Origin: an uncultured Tropicimonas sp.
Lineage (GTDB): Bacteria; Pseudomonadota; Alphaproteobacteria; Rhodobacterales; Rhodobacteraceae
NCBI GenBank assembly: GCA_947495685.1
Contig: CANLZY010000004.1
Location: 124,001-188,000 of the forward strand
Direction of reading: 5' to 3'
Length of the DNA stretch: 64,000 nt
Notes under the pieces: model-generated
The model's database searches: none
Seen by the model: only the letters and a program-made list of their open reading frames with translations
Told to the model about the DNA's origin: nothing
Part shown: positions 8,965 to 18,805 of the stretch, one piece after another
How positions within the stretch are numbered: the stretch's first letter is position 1
How the letters are laid out: every line of letters starts with the position of its first letter
Made by a program: the position numbers and the translations under genes

Positions 8965-9032
8965 CATTTTTGGCAAGGCCCGGCAGACAGAGATGCCAGT
9001 GTCAAAGCTTTTGGTGACGCGGTGGCGTTGCC

Positions 9033-9971
9033 ATGCTACGGCCAGATATGCTTCCGATCTTTTTGAAAACCTTGCCGTTCTTCGGCCTGATCGCCGTAGG
9101 GTACTGGGCTGGCCGCACCCGGTTCTTTACCGACGAGGCGACGGCCTACCTGACAAAGTTCGTCTTCTATTTCGCCCTGTCGGCGATGCTGTTCCGGTTC
9201 GCCGCGAACCTGACGATGGGCGACGTGTTCAGCTGGCCGTTCATCTGGGCCTATCTGGCCGCCACATCCATTGTCTATGTCGTGGCAACGGTGATTGCCC
9301 TTGTGCGACGCCTGCCGATGGAAGAGGCCGCGGTCGAGGCGCAATGTGCCGTGATCGGCAATGTCGGCTTCCTTGGCGTGCCGATGCTGACACTGCTATT
9401 GGGCGAAAAGGCGATCGGGCCGGTGATGATGATCCTTGCGGTCGATTTGCTGGTCTTTGGCAGCATGATCGTGATCGTCATCACCGGCAGCCGCGATGGT
9501 CGGGTGGCACCGGGGGTGTTGCTGTCGGTGGGGCGTGGGCTGATCCGCAACCCGATGATCATGTCAATTGGCGCCGGGTTCCTGTGGTCGGCGTTGCAGT
9601 TGCCAATTCCCGATCCGATGAACGAATTTCTGGCGATCCTGGGCGGCGCGGCGACGCCCGGCGCGCTGTTTGCCATCGGCGCCTCGCTGGCCTCGCGCAC
9701 CGCCGAGCGGCTGTCGGTCGCCGTCTACCTGTCGTTCTGCAAGCTCATCGTGCACCCGGCGGCGGTGGCGTTCATGGCGCTGTTCGTCTTTCCGGTGGAT
9801 CCCTATGCCGCCGGGGTGATGATCGCGGCCGCGTCGCTTCCCGTGGCAGGCAATGTCTATATCCTTGCACAGCACTACCGGGTAGCGCCGCACCGGGTTT
9901 CCACCGCCATCCTGATCTCCACGGCGGCCTCCGTCGTCACGGTTTCGGCAATCATCGCGTGGGTCGGCTGA
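9033..9971 (+). CDS. AEC-family transporter (auxin efflux carrier/malate permease-like)
   Basis: An integral inner-membrane carrier of 312 residues (307 if the ATG at 9048 is used), with about ten hydrophobic segments in two halves separated by a polar loop near residues 155-170. The N-terminal pattern (LPFFGLIAVGYWAGRTRFF), the QCAVIGNVGFLGVPM segment and the glycine-rich C-terminal half (GGAATPGALFAIGASLA) fit the AEC/mem_trans family, which exports or imports organic acids and related solutes. It diverges from a TetR regulator that probably controls it. Substrate unknown. There is no clear Shine-Dalgarno for either ATG. Confidence 0.85.
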   Translation: MLRPDMLPIFLKTLPFFGLIAVGYWAGRTRFFTDEATAYLTKFVFYFALSAMLFRFAANLTMGDVFSWPFIWAYLAATSIVYVVATVIALVRRLPMEEAAVEAQCAVIGNVGFLGVPMLTLLLGEKAIGPVMMILAVDLLVFGSMIVIVITGSRDGRVAPGVLLSVGRGLIRNPMIMSIGAGFLWSALQLPIPDPMNEFLAILGGAATPGALFAIGASLASRTAERLSVAVYLSFCKLIVHPAAVAFMALFVFPVDPYAAGVMIAAASLPVAGNVYILAQHYRVAPHRVSTAILISTAASVVTVSAIIAWVG

Positions 9972-10033
9972 CGGGGTTGCCCGATCTGTGGCCGCGCGCT
10001 AGGGCTGGCGAAACTGCTTTGGAGGGCGCCGCG

Positions 10034-10867
10034 ATGGAAACACGATCCGAGAACCGCTGTTTCGGGGGCGTACAGGGCGTCTATGCCCATGCCTCTCAGG
10101 TCTGCGGTTGCGATATGACCTTTGGCCTGTTTCTGCCGCCGCAGGTGAAGGCCGCGCCAGTGCCGCTGCTGTGGTACTTGTCGGGCCTGACCTGCACCCA
10201 TGAAAACGCCATGGCCAAGGCCGGGGCACAGGCGCATGCAGCCCGGCATGGAATGGCCGTCGTCTTTCCCGATACCTCGCCGCGCGGCGATGGTGTCAGC
10301 GACGACGAGGCCTATGATCTGGGCCAGGGTGCCGGGTTCTATGTGAACGCCACGCAGGCCCCCTGGGCGCCCCATTTCTCCATGTGGGATTACGTTGCCG
10401 CAGAATTGCCAAAGCTGCTGGAAACCCACTTTCCGCTCGACATGACCCGGCAGGCCATCACCGGCCATTCGATGGGTGGCCACGGCGCGCTGACCCTGGC
10501 GATGGGGTTGCCGGGCCGGTTCGCATCGGTCTCGGGGCTGGCCCCGATCGCCCATCCGACCCAGTCGGACTGGGGCCGAAAGCAGCTTGCCGCCTATCTC
10601 GGGCCCGACGAGGCGCAATGGGCCGATCACGATGCAACCTTGTTGATGCGCGCCCGCGGCTTTGACGGGCCGATGTTGGTGGATCAGGGAGACGAGGATC
10701 AGTTCCTGACCTTGCTGAAGCCCGAAGCGCTGGCCCACGCCATGGCAGAACGCCGACAGCAGGGCAGCTTCCGCTTTCAGCGGGGGTATGATCATTCGTA
10801 CTTCTTTGTCTCGACCTTCATCGGCGATCACGTCGCGTTCCATGCCGACGCCCTGGGGCTGACATGA
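10034..10867 (+). CDS. fghA: S-formylglutathione hydrolase
   Basis: Esterase D-type alpha/beta hydrolase that cleaves S-formylglutathione to formate and glutathione, completing the pathway begun by AdhI. The 277-residue protein has the nucleophile elbow GHSMGG (Ser146), the acid-loop DQGDEDQF and the catalytic His in GYDHSYFF, with the family segments [13 protein letters not shown] and PDTSPRGDG. The ATG at 10034 follows GGAGG by eight bases; the frame is open far upstream, but that part is opposite or inside the AEC transporter and is not coding. The stop overlaps the next start as ATGA. Confidence 0.94.
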   Translation: METRSENRCFGGVQGVYAHASQVCGCDMTFGLFLPPQVKAAPVPLLWYLSGLTCTHENAMAKAGAQAHAARHGMAVVFPDTSPRGDGVSDDEAYDLGQGAGFYVNATQAPWAPHFSMWDYVAAELPKLLETHFPLDMTRQAITGHSMGGHGALTLAMGLPGRFASVSGLAPIAHPTQSDWGRKQLAAYLGPDEAQWADHDATLLMRARGFDGPMLVDQGDEDQFLTLLKPEALAHAMAERRQQGSFRFQRGYDHSYFFVSTFIGDHVAFHADALGLT

Positions 10868-11322
10868 CCACGGTTTACATCGACGCCGATGCCTGCCCGG
10901 TCAAGACCGAGGCCGAACAGGTCTCCACGCGCCACAAGGTGCCCATGGTGATGGTCTGCAACGGCGGGTTGCGGCCCCCGGCCAATCCGCTGGTGCGGGT
11001 TGTCTATGTGGAGGAGGGGCTGGACGTGGCCGACCGCTGGATCGCGGAACATGCCGGTCCGGGCGATGTTGTGGTCACGGCAGACATCCCGCTGGCCGCC
11101 GATTGCGTCACCGCCGGGGCGACGGTCCTGAAGCCCGACGGAGAGGTTCTGACCGATCGCAACATTGGAAACGTTCTGGCCAATCGCAACCTGATGACCG
11201 ACCTGCGCAGCGCCGATCCACTGCGGCCCGGCTCTGGCAAGGCGTTCTCCAAGGCCGACCGGTCGCGCTTCTCGCAGGTGCTCGACCGGACGTTGACACA
11301 TGCGCGCAAAGCGGCAGGGTAG
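10864..11322 (+). CDS. YaiI/YqxD family protein (DUF188, UPF0178)
   Basis: A 152-residue protein of a widely conserved family with a PIN-like fold and unproven function. It opens with the family signature [10 protein letters not shown], has the [11 protein letters not shown] segment with conserved acidic residues, and ends with the [12 protein letters not shown] region. Length is typical. It overlaps fghA by four bases (ATGA) and so is probably translationally coupled to it. Association with formaldehyde metabolism is only by position. Confidence 0.88.
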   Translation: MTTVYIDADACPVKTEAEQVSTRHKVPMVMVCNGGLRPPANPLVRVVYVEEGLDVADRWIAEHAGPGDVVVTADIPLAADCVTAGATVLKPDGEVLTDRNIGNVLANRNLMTDLRSADPLRPGSGKAFSKADRSRFSQVLDRTLTHARKAAG

Positions 11323-11349
11323 GCGCAACCCGTTGAAGGAGTGAGAGAC

Positions 11350-11970
11350 ATGGCCGTGGAGCTGGTGATTTTCGACATCGGAAACGTGCTGATCGAATGG
11401 CAACCAGAGCGGTACTATGACGCCGTGATCGGCCCGGAGCGGCGCGAGGCGATGTTTGCCGAGGTCGACCTGCACGGCATGAATGACGCGGTCGATCGCG
11501 GCGGCAAGTTCCGAGAGACGATCTATGCCACTGCCGAGCAATACCCCGAATGGCGCGATGAAATCCGGATGTGGCATGACAACTGGATCGAACTTGCAAC
11601 CCCAGCCATCGACCATTCGGTACGCCTGCTGCGGGCGCTGCGCAGCAAGGGCGTGCCGGTGCATGCGCTGACCAACTTCGGCATCGACAGCTTCGACTTT
11701 GCCGCGACGCACTACGGCTTCCTCGACGAATTCGACGAACGCTTCATTTCGGGGCATCTGGGCGTCATAAAACCCGACGTCGAAATCTACGAAATCGTCG
11801 AAGCCGGCTGCGGCCACGCGCCGGGTGCGATCCTGTTCGCCGACGATCGCGCCGACAACATCGCCGTCGCCCGGCAGCGCGGCTGGAATACCCATCTGTT
11901 CGAGGGGCCGCAGGGTTGGGCCGACCGACTGGTCGCCGAAGGGCTGCTGACCGCCAGTGAGGCCGCATGA
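11350..11970 (+). CDS. HAD-superfamily hydrolase
   Basis: A 206-residue haloacid-dehalogenase-type phosphatase of subfamily IA. Motif I is FDIGNVLIEW, where the second acidic residue of DxD is replaced by Gly-Asn as in the YihX/epoxide-hydrolase-N-like group; motif II is the Thr of HALTNFG, and motif III/IV are the Lys of GVIKPDVEIY and FADDRADN. The ATG at 11350 is favoured over a GTG nine bases upstream because GAAGGAG lies eight bases before it. It overlaps the next gene by ATGA. The substrate, probably a small phosphorylated sugar or nucleotide, is not determinable. Confidence 0.87.
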   Translation: MAVELVIFDIGNVLIEWQPERYYDAVIGPERREAMFAEVDLHGMNDAVDRGGKFRETIYATAEQYPEWRDEIRMWHDNWIELATPAIDHSVRLLRALRSKGVPVHALTNFGIDSFDFAATHYGFLDEFDERFISGHLGVIKPDVEIYEIVEAGCGHAPGAILFADDRADNIAVARQRGWNTHLFEGPQGWADRLVAEGLLTASEAA

Positions 11971-12875
11971 CCCTGCCCATTGTCCCCTTCGAGGCAGAGC
12001 GGCACCTGGACTGGATCGCCTTTACCGATTTTCTGGCCCGCGCCCACGATGCCCCCCGGGCCGAGGTGTCGGACTCGTTCCTGTACCGGGGCAACGACAC
12101 GCTGCTGAACCGCGCCGCATGGATCGATGGCATGGGCAGCCTGGTCAAGACGGCAACGATCTTTCCGGGCAACACGCAACAGGGATTGGCGTCGGTGAAC
12201 GGTGGTGTGTCGCTTTTTTCCGATACGACGGGGCAACTCGAAGCGCTGCTGGATTTCCATCTTGTCACCAAGTGGAAAACGGTCGGCGACAGCCTTCTGG
12301 CCGCGCGGCGTCTGGCCCGACCCGACAGCCGCACGATCCTGGTCGTTGGCGCGGGCACGGTGGCGACGTCCCTCATCGAGGCCTATGGCGTCGCCTTTCC
12401 TAACGCGTCCTTCCAGGTCTGGAACCGAAATCGCGCGCGCGGACGCGCCCTGTGCGATCAGACCGGTGCCACGCTGGCCGACGATCTGGAGGCCGCCGTG
12501 CGCAGCGCCGATATCGTCACATCCGCGACCATGACCACCGAGCCGCTGATCCGGGGCGACTGGCTGAAACCCGGCCAGCACATCGACCTGATCGGAGCCT
12601 TTCGCCCCGACATGCGCGAGGCCGACGACACCGCCATCATGCGGGCGCGCGTGTTCATGGACAGCATCGACACCACGGTCGAACACATCGGCGAGTTGAT
12701 TGCGCCGATTGCCTCTGGCGCGATCTCGCGCGGCGACATCGTGGCGGATTTCTACAACCTGTCCGCATTTTCACGCGAGCCCGAGGACATCACGCTGTTC
12801 AAGAACGGTGGGGGCGCGCACCTGGACCTGATGACCAGCCGCTATATCCTCGAGGCATGGCTGGCCGCGGAGTGA
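11967..12875 (+). CDS. Ornithine cyclodeaminase/mu-crystallin family protein
   Basis: A 302-residue NAD(P)-dependent enzyme of the ornithine cyclodeaminase/mu-crystallin family, which includes ornithine cyclodeaminase, ketimine reductases and delta-1-pyrroline-2-carboxylate reductase. The Rossmann motif VVGAGTVATSLIEAY lies near residues 115-130, preceded by the substrate-side segment LVKTATIFPGN and followed by SADIVTSATMTTEPLI and the family GQHIDLIGAFRPDMRE. Its start overlaps the HAD gene by four bases. Which reaction it performs cannot be decided here; reductase activity on a cyclic imino acid is at least as likely as true cyclodeaminase. It converges with the MFS gene. Confidence 0.88.
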   Translation: MTLPIVPFEAERHLDWIAFTDFLARAHDAPRAEVSDSFLYRGNDTLLNRAAWIDGMGSLVKTATIFPGNTQQGLASVNGGVSLFSDTTGQLEALLDFHLVTKWKTVGDSLLAARRLARPDSRTILVVGAGTVATSLIEAYGVAFPNASFQVWNRNRARGRALCDQTGATLADDLEAAVRSADIVTSATMTTEPLIRGDWLKPGQHIDLIGAFRPDMREADDTAIMRARVFMDSIDTTVEHIGELIAPIASGAISRGDIVADFYNLSAFSREPEDITLFKNGGGAHLDLMTSRYILEAWLAAE

Positions 12876-12906
12876 CCCCGTGCCGCCGGCCCGCTTGAAC
12901 GACCCC

Positions 12907-14145
12907 TCAGGCCGGGCGGGGCACCAGCGGGCGTTCGCGGACGGGCAGATGAACCAGTGCAGAAAAGGCGCCGACCGCGACCCCAATCCACCAGACAGCG
13001 GTGTAGTCCCCCGTCAGGTCGTACATCCGGCCCCCCAGCCATACGCCCAGGAATGACCCCACCTGGTGCGAGAAAAAGATGATCCCATACAGGGTGCCCA
13101 TGTACCGCACGCCATAGATATACGCGACCAGCCCGCTGGTCAGGGGCACGGTGGCCAGCCAGAGCGCACCCATCGACACCGAGAACAGCAGTACGGTTTC
13201 CGGCGTGATCGGCGTCAGGATGAAGGCCGCCGAGACGAGCGTGCGCGCGGCGTAGATCCCGGCAAGCAGGTATTTCTTGGAGTATCGGTTGCCCAGCCAG
13301 CCAGCCAGCAAGGTGCCGCAGATATTGGCCAGCCCGATCAGGCTGATCGCGGCGGCACCGAGCGCGCTGGTGGTCGAAATTCCCAGCCCGTCCAGCAATC
13401 CGCCGGCCTGGATCGGGCCACACATTTCGGCCACGAAGGCGGGGAAATGCGCGGTGATGAACCCCAGCTGATACCCGCAACTGAAAAAACCGAGAAAGAC
13501 GAGCGTGTAGGACGGGTCCCGAAATGCCTTCATCAGGATCTCGCCCATGCTTTCGGCCAGTTCCGCGCGCGTGGCGACCTTGGGGCTGCGCATCATCGGC
13601 AGCACCAGCAGGGTGGCAAGGATGGCGAAGGCAAAGATCACGAACACCGATTGCCAGGGCATCGACCCCAACATCCATTGCGCCAGCGGGGCGCCAAACA
13701 CCTGCCCAAGCGAGCCCGCCGCCGTGGCGATTGCCAGCGCCATGGAGCGGTGTTCATCGCTCGCGGCGCGCCCGACCACCGCCAGGATCACGCCGAACCC
13801 CGTGCCGGCAATGCCGAACCCCACCAGGATTTCCAGCAACTGGTGCTGGTCGGGGGTCACCGCCAGGGATGACAGCAGCAGACCGGCTGCATAGGTCAGC
13901 GCCCCCAGAACAATCGCCCGCCGGTCGCCGAACCGCTCGGCAAGCGCGGCAAAGATCGGTTGGCCAAAGCCCCAGGCAAGGTTCTGGATCGCGATCGCCA
14001 TCGAGAAATCGGCCCGCATCCAGCCAAATTCCGTGGCGATCGGAATCTGGTACACACCAAAGGACCCCCGGATCGCAAAGTTGACGAGGATGATGATGCA
14101 GCCAGCCACAAGGACCGGCGTGACAAGGGGCGCGCGCGATTTCAT
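12907..14145 (-). CDS. Major facilitator superfamily transporter
   Basis: A 412-residue inner-membrane transporter with twelve predicted membrane segments in two six-helix halves separated by a cytoplasmic loop near residues 190-215. The loop 2-3 motif appears as FAALAERFGDRRAIVLGAL, a typical MFS motif A. The overall pattern resembles the monocarboxylate/oxalate-formate antiporter branch, but the substrate is not evident. I prefer the ATG at 14145 (MKSRAPLV) over an upstream TTG. It is alone on the minus strand between two plus-strand genes. Confidence 0.88.
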   Translation of the reverse strand: MKSRAPLVTPVLVAGCIIILVNFAIRGSFGVYQIPIATEFGWMRADFSMAIAIQNLAWGFGQPIFAALAERFGDRRAIVLGALTYAAGLLLSSLAVTPDQHQLLEILVGFGIAGTGFGVILAVVGRAASDEHRSMALAIATAAGSLGQVFGAPLAQWMLGSMPWQSVFVIFAFAILATLLVLPMMRSPKVATRAELAESMGEILMKAFRDPSYTLVFLGFFSCGYQLGFITAHFPAFVAEMCGPIQAGGLLDGLGISTTSALGAAAISLIGLANICGTLLAGWLGNRYSKKYLLAGIYAARTLVSAAFILTPITPETVLLFSVSMGALWLATVPLTSGLVAYIYGVRYMGTLYGIIFFSHQVGSFLGVWLGGRMYDLTGDYTAVWWIGVAVGAFSALVHLPVRERPLVPRPA

Positions 14146-14368
14146 CCGGCCAAAATGAACAAGGTCAGGCAAACGGTCAATTCAGAAGAAACGAACCGCC
14201 CCATCGGCGTGCCTAGAAGCCGTCTTTGGAGTGCGTGCCGCCACGGTCGGATGTGGCGGCGCGCTCTGTTTTCATCTCGCCCCATGCTCGCGTCTGCCTG
14301 CAACCATCCGTTCCGGGCAAGGCCGGCAGGGTCTTTCCATTCGCGGCGCGCCTGCCTAAAGGTGCGGA

Positions 14369-15454
14369 ATGACGACCATGATCGAGATATACAATCAGCG
14401 GGCGGTCGAAGGTCTGTTGACACCCGATGCGGCCCAGATCGCGGCCCTGCCGTTGCTGGAACAAGTGCGCCATGACCTGGCGCACCGACCTGTTGCCCCG
14501 AGCCGAAAGGGCCTGCGCGGGCTGTTTTCCAAGACGCCGGAACCCGATCCCGTTCGCGGGCTCTATCTGTGGGGCGGGGTGGGCCGCGGAAAGTCCATGA
14601 TGATGGACATGTTCTTTGACGCCGTTCGCTCGGAGCGCAAGCGGCGGGTCCACTTTCACGCCTTCATGCAGGAGGTTCACGCCGCCCTGCACGCCGCGCG
14701 CAAGAAGGGCGTGCATGACGCGATCATTCCGGTGGCCGATGAAGTGATCGCCCATGTCGATTTGCTGTGTTTCGACGAAATGCAGATCACCGACATCACC
14801 GACGCGATGCTGGTCGGGCGGTTGTTCGAGCAGTTGTTTGCGGCCGGGGTGGTGGTGGTGACCACGTCGAACCGGGTGCCGGACGATCTGTACAAGGATG
14901 GTCTGAACCGGCAGTTGTTCCTGCCGTTCATCGAGATGATCAAGCAACGGATGCAGGTGCACGAGCTTGCCTCGGAAACCGACTATCGGCAGGATCGCCT
15001 GACCGGTTCGCCGGTCTATTTCACCCCGAACGACCACGCGGCGCGGGTCGCGGTTCAGTCCGTCTGGGAAGATCTTTCCGGGGGCGCTGCGCCGCCCCTG
15101 ATCCTGACGGTCAACGCCCGTCCGGTGGAATTGCCGGCGTTTCGCAACGGCGTTGCCCGTGCCGGATTCTTCGATCTGTGCGGTCATCCGTTGGGGCCGG
15201 CGGATTACCTTGCCATAGCCAGCGCGGTGAAGGTTCTGATCCTGACCGATATCCCCTGTCTCGGGCGGTCCAACTTCAATCAGGCCCGGCGCTTCGTGAC
15301 GCTGATCGATGCGCTCTACGAGGCCAAGGTCCGGTTGATCTGTTCGGCCGCGGCGGTCCCGGAACTGCTCTATCTCGAAGGCGAGGGCAGCTTCGAATTC
15401 GAACGAACCGCCAGCCGCCTGCGCGAGATGCAGGCCGCGGACTGGGCGCTCTGA
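14369..15454 (+). CDS. zapE: Cell division protein ZapE (AFG1-family ATPase)
   Basis: An AFG1-like P-loop ATPase of 361 residues. In E. coli ZapE associates with the Z-ring under oxygen limitation; mitochondrial AFG1/LACE1 homologues act in protein quality control. Walker A is GGVGRGKS (about residues 70-77), Walker B is LLCFDEMQ (about 132-139), and the arginine-containing VVTTSNRVPDDLY segment follows. A late conserved block is IPCLGRSNFNQARRFVTLID. The length is normal. A second ATG three codons downstream is possible. The gene is flanked by an MFS gene and convergent folC. Confidence 0.92.
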   Translation: MTTMIEIYNQRAVEGLLTPDAAQIAALPLLEQVRHDLAHRPVAPSRKGLRGLFSKTPEPDPVRGLYLWGGVGRGKSMMMDMFFDAVRSERKRRVHFHAFMQEVHAALHAARKKGVHDAIIPVADEVIAHVDLLCFDEMQITDITDAMLVGRLFEQLFAAGVVVVTTSNRVPDDLYKDGLNRQLFLPFIEMIKQRMQVHELASETDYRQDRLTGSPVYFTPNDHAARVAVQSVWEDLSGGAAPPLILTVNARPVELPAFRNGVARAGFFDLCGHPLGPADYLAIASAVKVLILTDIPCLGRSNFNQARRFVTLIDALYEAKVRLICSAAAVPELLYLEGEGSFEFERTASRLREMQAADWAL

Positions 15455-15509
15455 GTTTCCGCCAAGGCAAGCGACCTTGGAGCATGCCGTTGCGGCGGCG
15501 CAGTACGGT

Positions 15510-16784
15510 TCAGCCGTTCTCGCGCAGCACGCTGCCAGCCAGATAGAGCGAGCCGCAGATCAGGATTCGGGCCGATGGGGTCTCTTGAACAATGGCGCGC
15601 AATGCCGCCTCGACACTGTCCGCCGTGGCGGCTGGCAGCCCAAGTCCCTGTGCGGCGGCAGAAAGGTCTTCTGGTGTGGCGCCATCAGGTTCATCGGGAA
15701 TTGCAACCGCAGTGACACCAGCGGCCAGCGACGCCAGCGGTGTCAGGATCTCGGCAGGGTCGCGGTTGTTCAGCAATCCGACGATCAGGAACGTGGGACG
15801 GTCGGGCAAGCTGCGCAGGGTTGCGGCGACGGCCTCGCTTGCGTGCCGGTTGTGCCCGCCGTCCAGCCAGAGTTCGGCTCCCGGAGCCAGGTCGGCAAGC
15901 GGGCCACGACGAAGCCGCTGCATTCGGGCGGGCCAGGTCGCCTGGGTGACGGCGGCCTCGCAAGCGGTTTCGCCGAACCCCAGGTGCCGCAACGCCGCCA
16001 GCACCATGCCAGCGTTGTCGATCTGGTGCGGGCCGGGCAGGGCGGGCAAGGGAAGGTCCAGCAAGCCGGTTTCGTCCTCGAACACCAACCGCTCATGTTC
16101 CTGCCGGACATGCCAATGCTCGCCGCGGACCTGGAGCGGCACGCCGAGGCGGGCGGCCTGACGCTCGATCACTTCCAGCGCCGCATCCTGCTGGCGACCC
16201 ACGATGCAGGGAACGCCACGTTTCAGGATGCCGGCCTTTTCGAAGGCGATTTCCTCGATCCGGTCGCCCAGGAACGCCTGATGATCCAGCGCCACCGGGG
16301 TGATCATCGTCAGCGCAGGGTGTGCCACGACATTGGTCGTGTCCATACGTCCGCCCATGCCAACCTCCAGCAACAGCCAGTCGGCAGGCGTCGCGGCAAA
16401 GGCGGCGAGGGCGGAGCAGGTCGTCGCCTCGAAAAAGGTGGCGGGACGACCGTTGTTGGCCGCGAGCGTCCGCCCCAGCAGGTCGCAGAGCGCCGGTTCG
16501 CTGATGTCCTCGCCGGCCAGCACGATGCGTTCGTGAAACCGGACCAGATGCGGCGATGTGTAGGCGTGCACCTTCAATCCAACCGCCGACAGGCCGGCCC
16601 GGAGCATGGCCTGGGTCGATCCCTTGCCATTCGTGCCAGCGATGTGGATGACTGGCGGCAGGTGGTCCTGCGGGCGCCCAAGCGCCTCCAGCAGGCGCCA
16701 CGTCCGGTCCAGCGACAGGTCGATCGCCGCCGGATGCAGTTTCCGCATCTGAGCCAGCAGCGCCGCACTGCCCGCGTGGGTCAC
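15510..16784 (-). CDS. folC: Bifunctional folylpolyglutamate synthase/dihydrofolate synthase
   Basis: ATP-dependent Mur-ligase-like enzyme that adds glutamate to dihydropteroate and then to reduced folates. The 424 residues include the P-loop [11 protein letters not shown] (about 47-57), the folate-binding [12 protein letters not shown] segment, the [11 protein letters not shown] block and a C-terminal domain with [10 protein letters not shown]. The start ATG overlaps the accD stop by four bases, so the two form a coupled accD-folC operon, a common order in alphaproteobacteria. A short hairpin (CCAAGG/CCTTGG, 15462-15480) separates it from convergent zapE. Confidence 0.95.
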   Translation of the reverse strand: MTHAGSAALLAQMRKLHPAAIDLSLDRTWRLLEALGRPQDHLPPVIHIAGTNGKGSTQAMLRAGLSAVGLKVHAYTSPHLVRFHERIVLAGEDISEPALCDLLGRTLAANNGRPATFFEATTCSALAAFAATPADWLLLEVGMGGRMDTTNVVAHPALTMITPVALDHQAFLGDRIEEIAFEKAGILKRGVPCIVGRQQDAALEVIERQAARLGVPLQVRGEHWHVRQEHERLVFEDETGLLDLPLPALPGPHQIDNAGMVLAALRHLGFGETACEAAVTQATWPARMQRLRRGPLADLAPGAELWLDGGHNRHASEAVAATLRSLPDRPTFLIVGLLNNRDPAEILTPLASLAAGVTAVAIPDEPDGATPEDLSAAAQGLGLPAATADSVEAALRAIVQETPSARILICGSLYLAGSVLRENG

Positions 16785-17752
16785 GATGATTTGTCCGCTT
16801 TCCCTGCGGTGTTCTTTTGCTCCGACGCGGTGACTTCAGGAGCGGAGGACGGTTCGACGGCGTCTTCGTCGGTCGGTGCCGGCAGTTCGCCTTTGACCGC
16901 CGGCGGCAGGTTCATCATCATGCGGGTCAGGGTAATCAGTTCTTCGCGCATGTCCTTGCGATGGGTCACTCGGTCCAGCATGCCGTGGTCCAGCAGGTAT
17001 TCGGCCCGCTGGAACCCCTCTGGCAGCGTTTCCCGGATGGTCTGTTCGATCACCCGCGGACCGGCAAAGCAGATCAGAGCGTTGGGTTCTGCGATGTGGA
17101 TATCGCCCAGCATCGCGTAGCTGGCCGTGACACCGCCGGTGGTCGGATGCGTCAACACGACGATGTAGGGCAGCCCCGCCTCGCGCAGCATTTCCACCGC
17201 GACCGTGGTGCGGGGCATCTGCATCAGGCTCAGGATGCCTTCCTGCATGCGAGCGCCGCCGGCGGCCGAAAACAGGATCAGCGGGCGCTTTATTTCGACT
17301 GCGCGTTCCGCCGCCGCGATGATGGCGTTGCCGACATACATCCCCATCGAGCCACCCATGAAGGAGAAATCCTGCGCGGCGGCGACAATGGGCGTGCGCC
17401 CCATGTCACCCTCGGCAACCAGCATGGCTTCGGGCTCACCGGTCTTTTTCTGGGTAGATTTCAACCGGTCCGGATAGCGTTTCTGGTCACGGAAATGCAG
17501 CGGGTCGGCCACTGGCTCGGGCACCGCGACCTCGGTGAAGATACCGCCGTCGAACAGGTCTTCAAACCGGTCGCGCGGGGTCAGCACCATGTGATGGTTG
17601 CAGTTGGTGCAGACGTTCAGATTGTCCTTCAACTCGCGATGGAACAGCATGGTGCCGCATTCCGGGCACTTGGTCCAAAGGTTCTCTGGCACCTCGCGGC
17701 GCGAGAACAACGAGTTGATCTTGGGGCGGACGTAGTTGGAAATCCAGTTCAT
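16781..17752 (-). CDS. accD: Acetyl-CoA carboxylase carboxyltransferase subunit beta
   Basis: Beta subunit of the carboxyltransferase that moves CO2 from biotin carrier protein to acetyl-CoA, giving malonyl-CoA for fatty-acid synthesis. The 323-residue protein has the N-terminal zinc ribbon with Cys29, 32, 48 and 51 (CPECG...CTNCN), then the crotonase-fold domain with [11 protein letters not shown] and [11 protein letters not shown]. The C-terminal 35 residues are a variable acidic tail. The start follows GAAGGT. It is the first gene of a coupled pair with folC. Confidence 0.96.
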   Translation of the reverse strand: MNWISNYVRPKINSLFSRREVPENLWTKCPECGTMLFHRELKDNLNVCTNCNHHMVLTPRDRFEDLFDGGIFTEVAVPEPVADPLHFRDQKRYPDRLKSTQKKTGEPEAMLVAEGDMGRTPIVAAAQDFSFMGGSMGMYVGNAIIAAAERAVEIKRPLILFSAAGGARMQEGILSLMQMPRTTVAVEMLREAGLPYIVVLTHPTTGGVTASYAMLGDIHIAEPNALICFAGPRVIEQTIRETLPEGFQRAEYLLDHGMLDRVTHRKDMREELITLTRMMMNLPPAVKGELPAPTDEDAVEPSSAPEVTASEQKNTAGKADKSS

Positions 17753-17824
17753 CGGGGACCTTCAGCGCCTGTTTCCGCCCCGAGATATGCCGCCTGCGCG
17801 ACAATTGCAATTCGTCGGTTCACC

Positions 17825-18745
17825 TCAGCGCGTCAGCAGCCGCCGGGTGATCCACCAGACCAGCAACAGGATGAGGATCGATGCGGCCATGGCCAGGCTC
17901 TGCGGACCGGTCTGATCGATCGGCGCGGGTGAAACATGCAAGGCCAGCCCGGTGATCGTTTCACCGGTCGCCAGGACCAGCATCCCGAAGCTGTTGTTGC
18001 CAAAGTGGATGCCCATGGCCGCCCCGAGCGATCCTGTCTGTTCGGTCAGGTCGGCGGCAATCAGCCCGAAGATCAGGGCCGAGGCCAGCACGATCGGCAG
18101 GTTCGCCCCCGCGGCCGGGGACCAATGCAGCGACGCAAAGATCACCGCCGGCAGGACCATCCAGATCCAGCGCGCGGCAAAGCGGGCGGCAAGCTGTTGC
18201 TGGAGGTAGCCGCGAAACAGCAACTCTTCGGCGGCGGTCTGCACGAAGATCAGCGGCAACGCCAGCGGCAGGTAGCGCAGCCACCGCGACAGGGCGAGGT
18301 TGGCCTCTGGGGGATCGAAAAGGTAGGTGACGCCAAGGACAAGGGCATAGATCGGGATCAGCACGGCAAGTGCCGTCAGGAACCCATCGCGCCAGTCCTG
18401 CCAACCGCCAAACAGCGAGCCGGGATCGCGGAAATGAAAGGCCGCGGCGGCCAGCATGGGGCCGATGAACAGCCCGACAAACGTGATCAGCAGCAGAAAC
18501 ACCGCCAACGGAGAGTCGATCCCGCCATAGCCCTGTGCGGTCGCCTGAATGCGGGTCAGCGCAGCGGTGGTATGGACCGTGTACATCGGGTCAATCAGGC
18601 CGGCCAGCGCCACCACTGCGCCGATCAGCATTGCCGAGGCCGAAATGAACACGAAGGCGATCAGCAGCAGCCCAAGCCCAAGACGCCAGAGCTGCGGATA
18701 GAGCTTGGCCTCTTCCAGCGAGGCTTCGAATTGTCCGGTGCGCAT
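17825..18745 (-). CDS. CPBP-family intramembrane glutamic endopeptidase (paralogue 1)
   Basis: A 306-residue polytopic membrane protein with about eight hydrophobic segments. The C-terminal half has the CPBP (CAAX protease/bacteriocin-processing, Abi) signature: EELLFRG, then FASLHW and the GIHFGNN motif with conserved His and Asn. In this family the paired Glu and the His residues form the active site inside the membrane. I chose the ATG at 18745, preceded by GAGGA, rather than a start sixteen codons upstream. The next gene upstream encodes a related protein with an almost identical stretch (EEL-x-FRGYLQQQLAARF), so the pair looks like a tandem duplication. Substrate unknown. Confidence 0.87.
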   Translation of the reverse strand: MRTGQFEASLEEAKLYPQLWRLGLGLLLIAFVFISASAMLIGAVVALAGLIDPMYTVHTTAALTRIQATAQGYGGIDSPLAVFLLLITFVGLFIGPMLAAAAFHFRDPGSLFGGWQDWRDGFLTALAVLIPIYALVLGVTYLFDPPEANLALSRWLRYLPLALPLIFVQTAAEELLFRGYLQQQLAARFAARWIWMVLPAVIFASLHWSPAAGANLPIVLASALIFGLIAADLTEQTGSLGAAMGIHFGNNSFGMLVLATGETITGLALHVSPAPIDQTGPQSLAMAASILILLLVWWITRRLLTR

Positions 18746-18805
18746 TGTGTCCTCGCCTGTGTTCGCCAAGTGGTAGCCCGCAGGCAGGCGCAACGCAATT
18801 GCGGT

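Noticed and set aside
8993..10033. Upstream extension of the fghA frame (over 300 codons)
   Set aside because: It overlaps the AEC transporter in a different phase; fghA has its own GGAGG site and family-typical start at 10034.
15477..17120. 547-codon plus-strand frame opposite folC and accD
   Set aside because: Antisense of two well-identified genes; Gln/Gly/Arg-rich composition and no motif.
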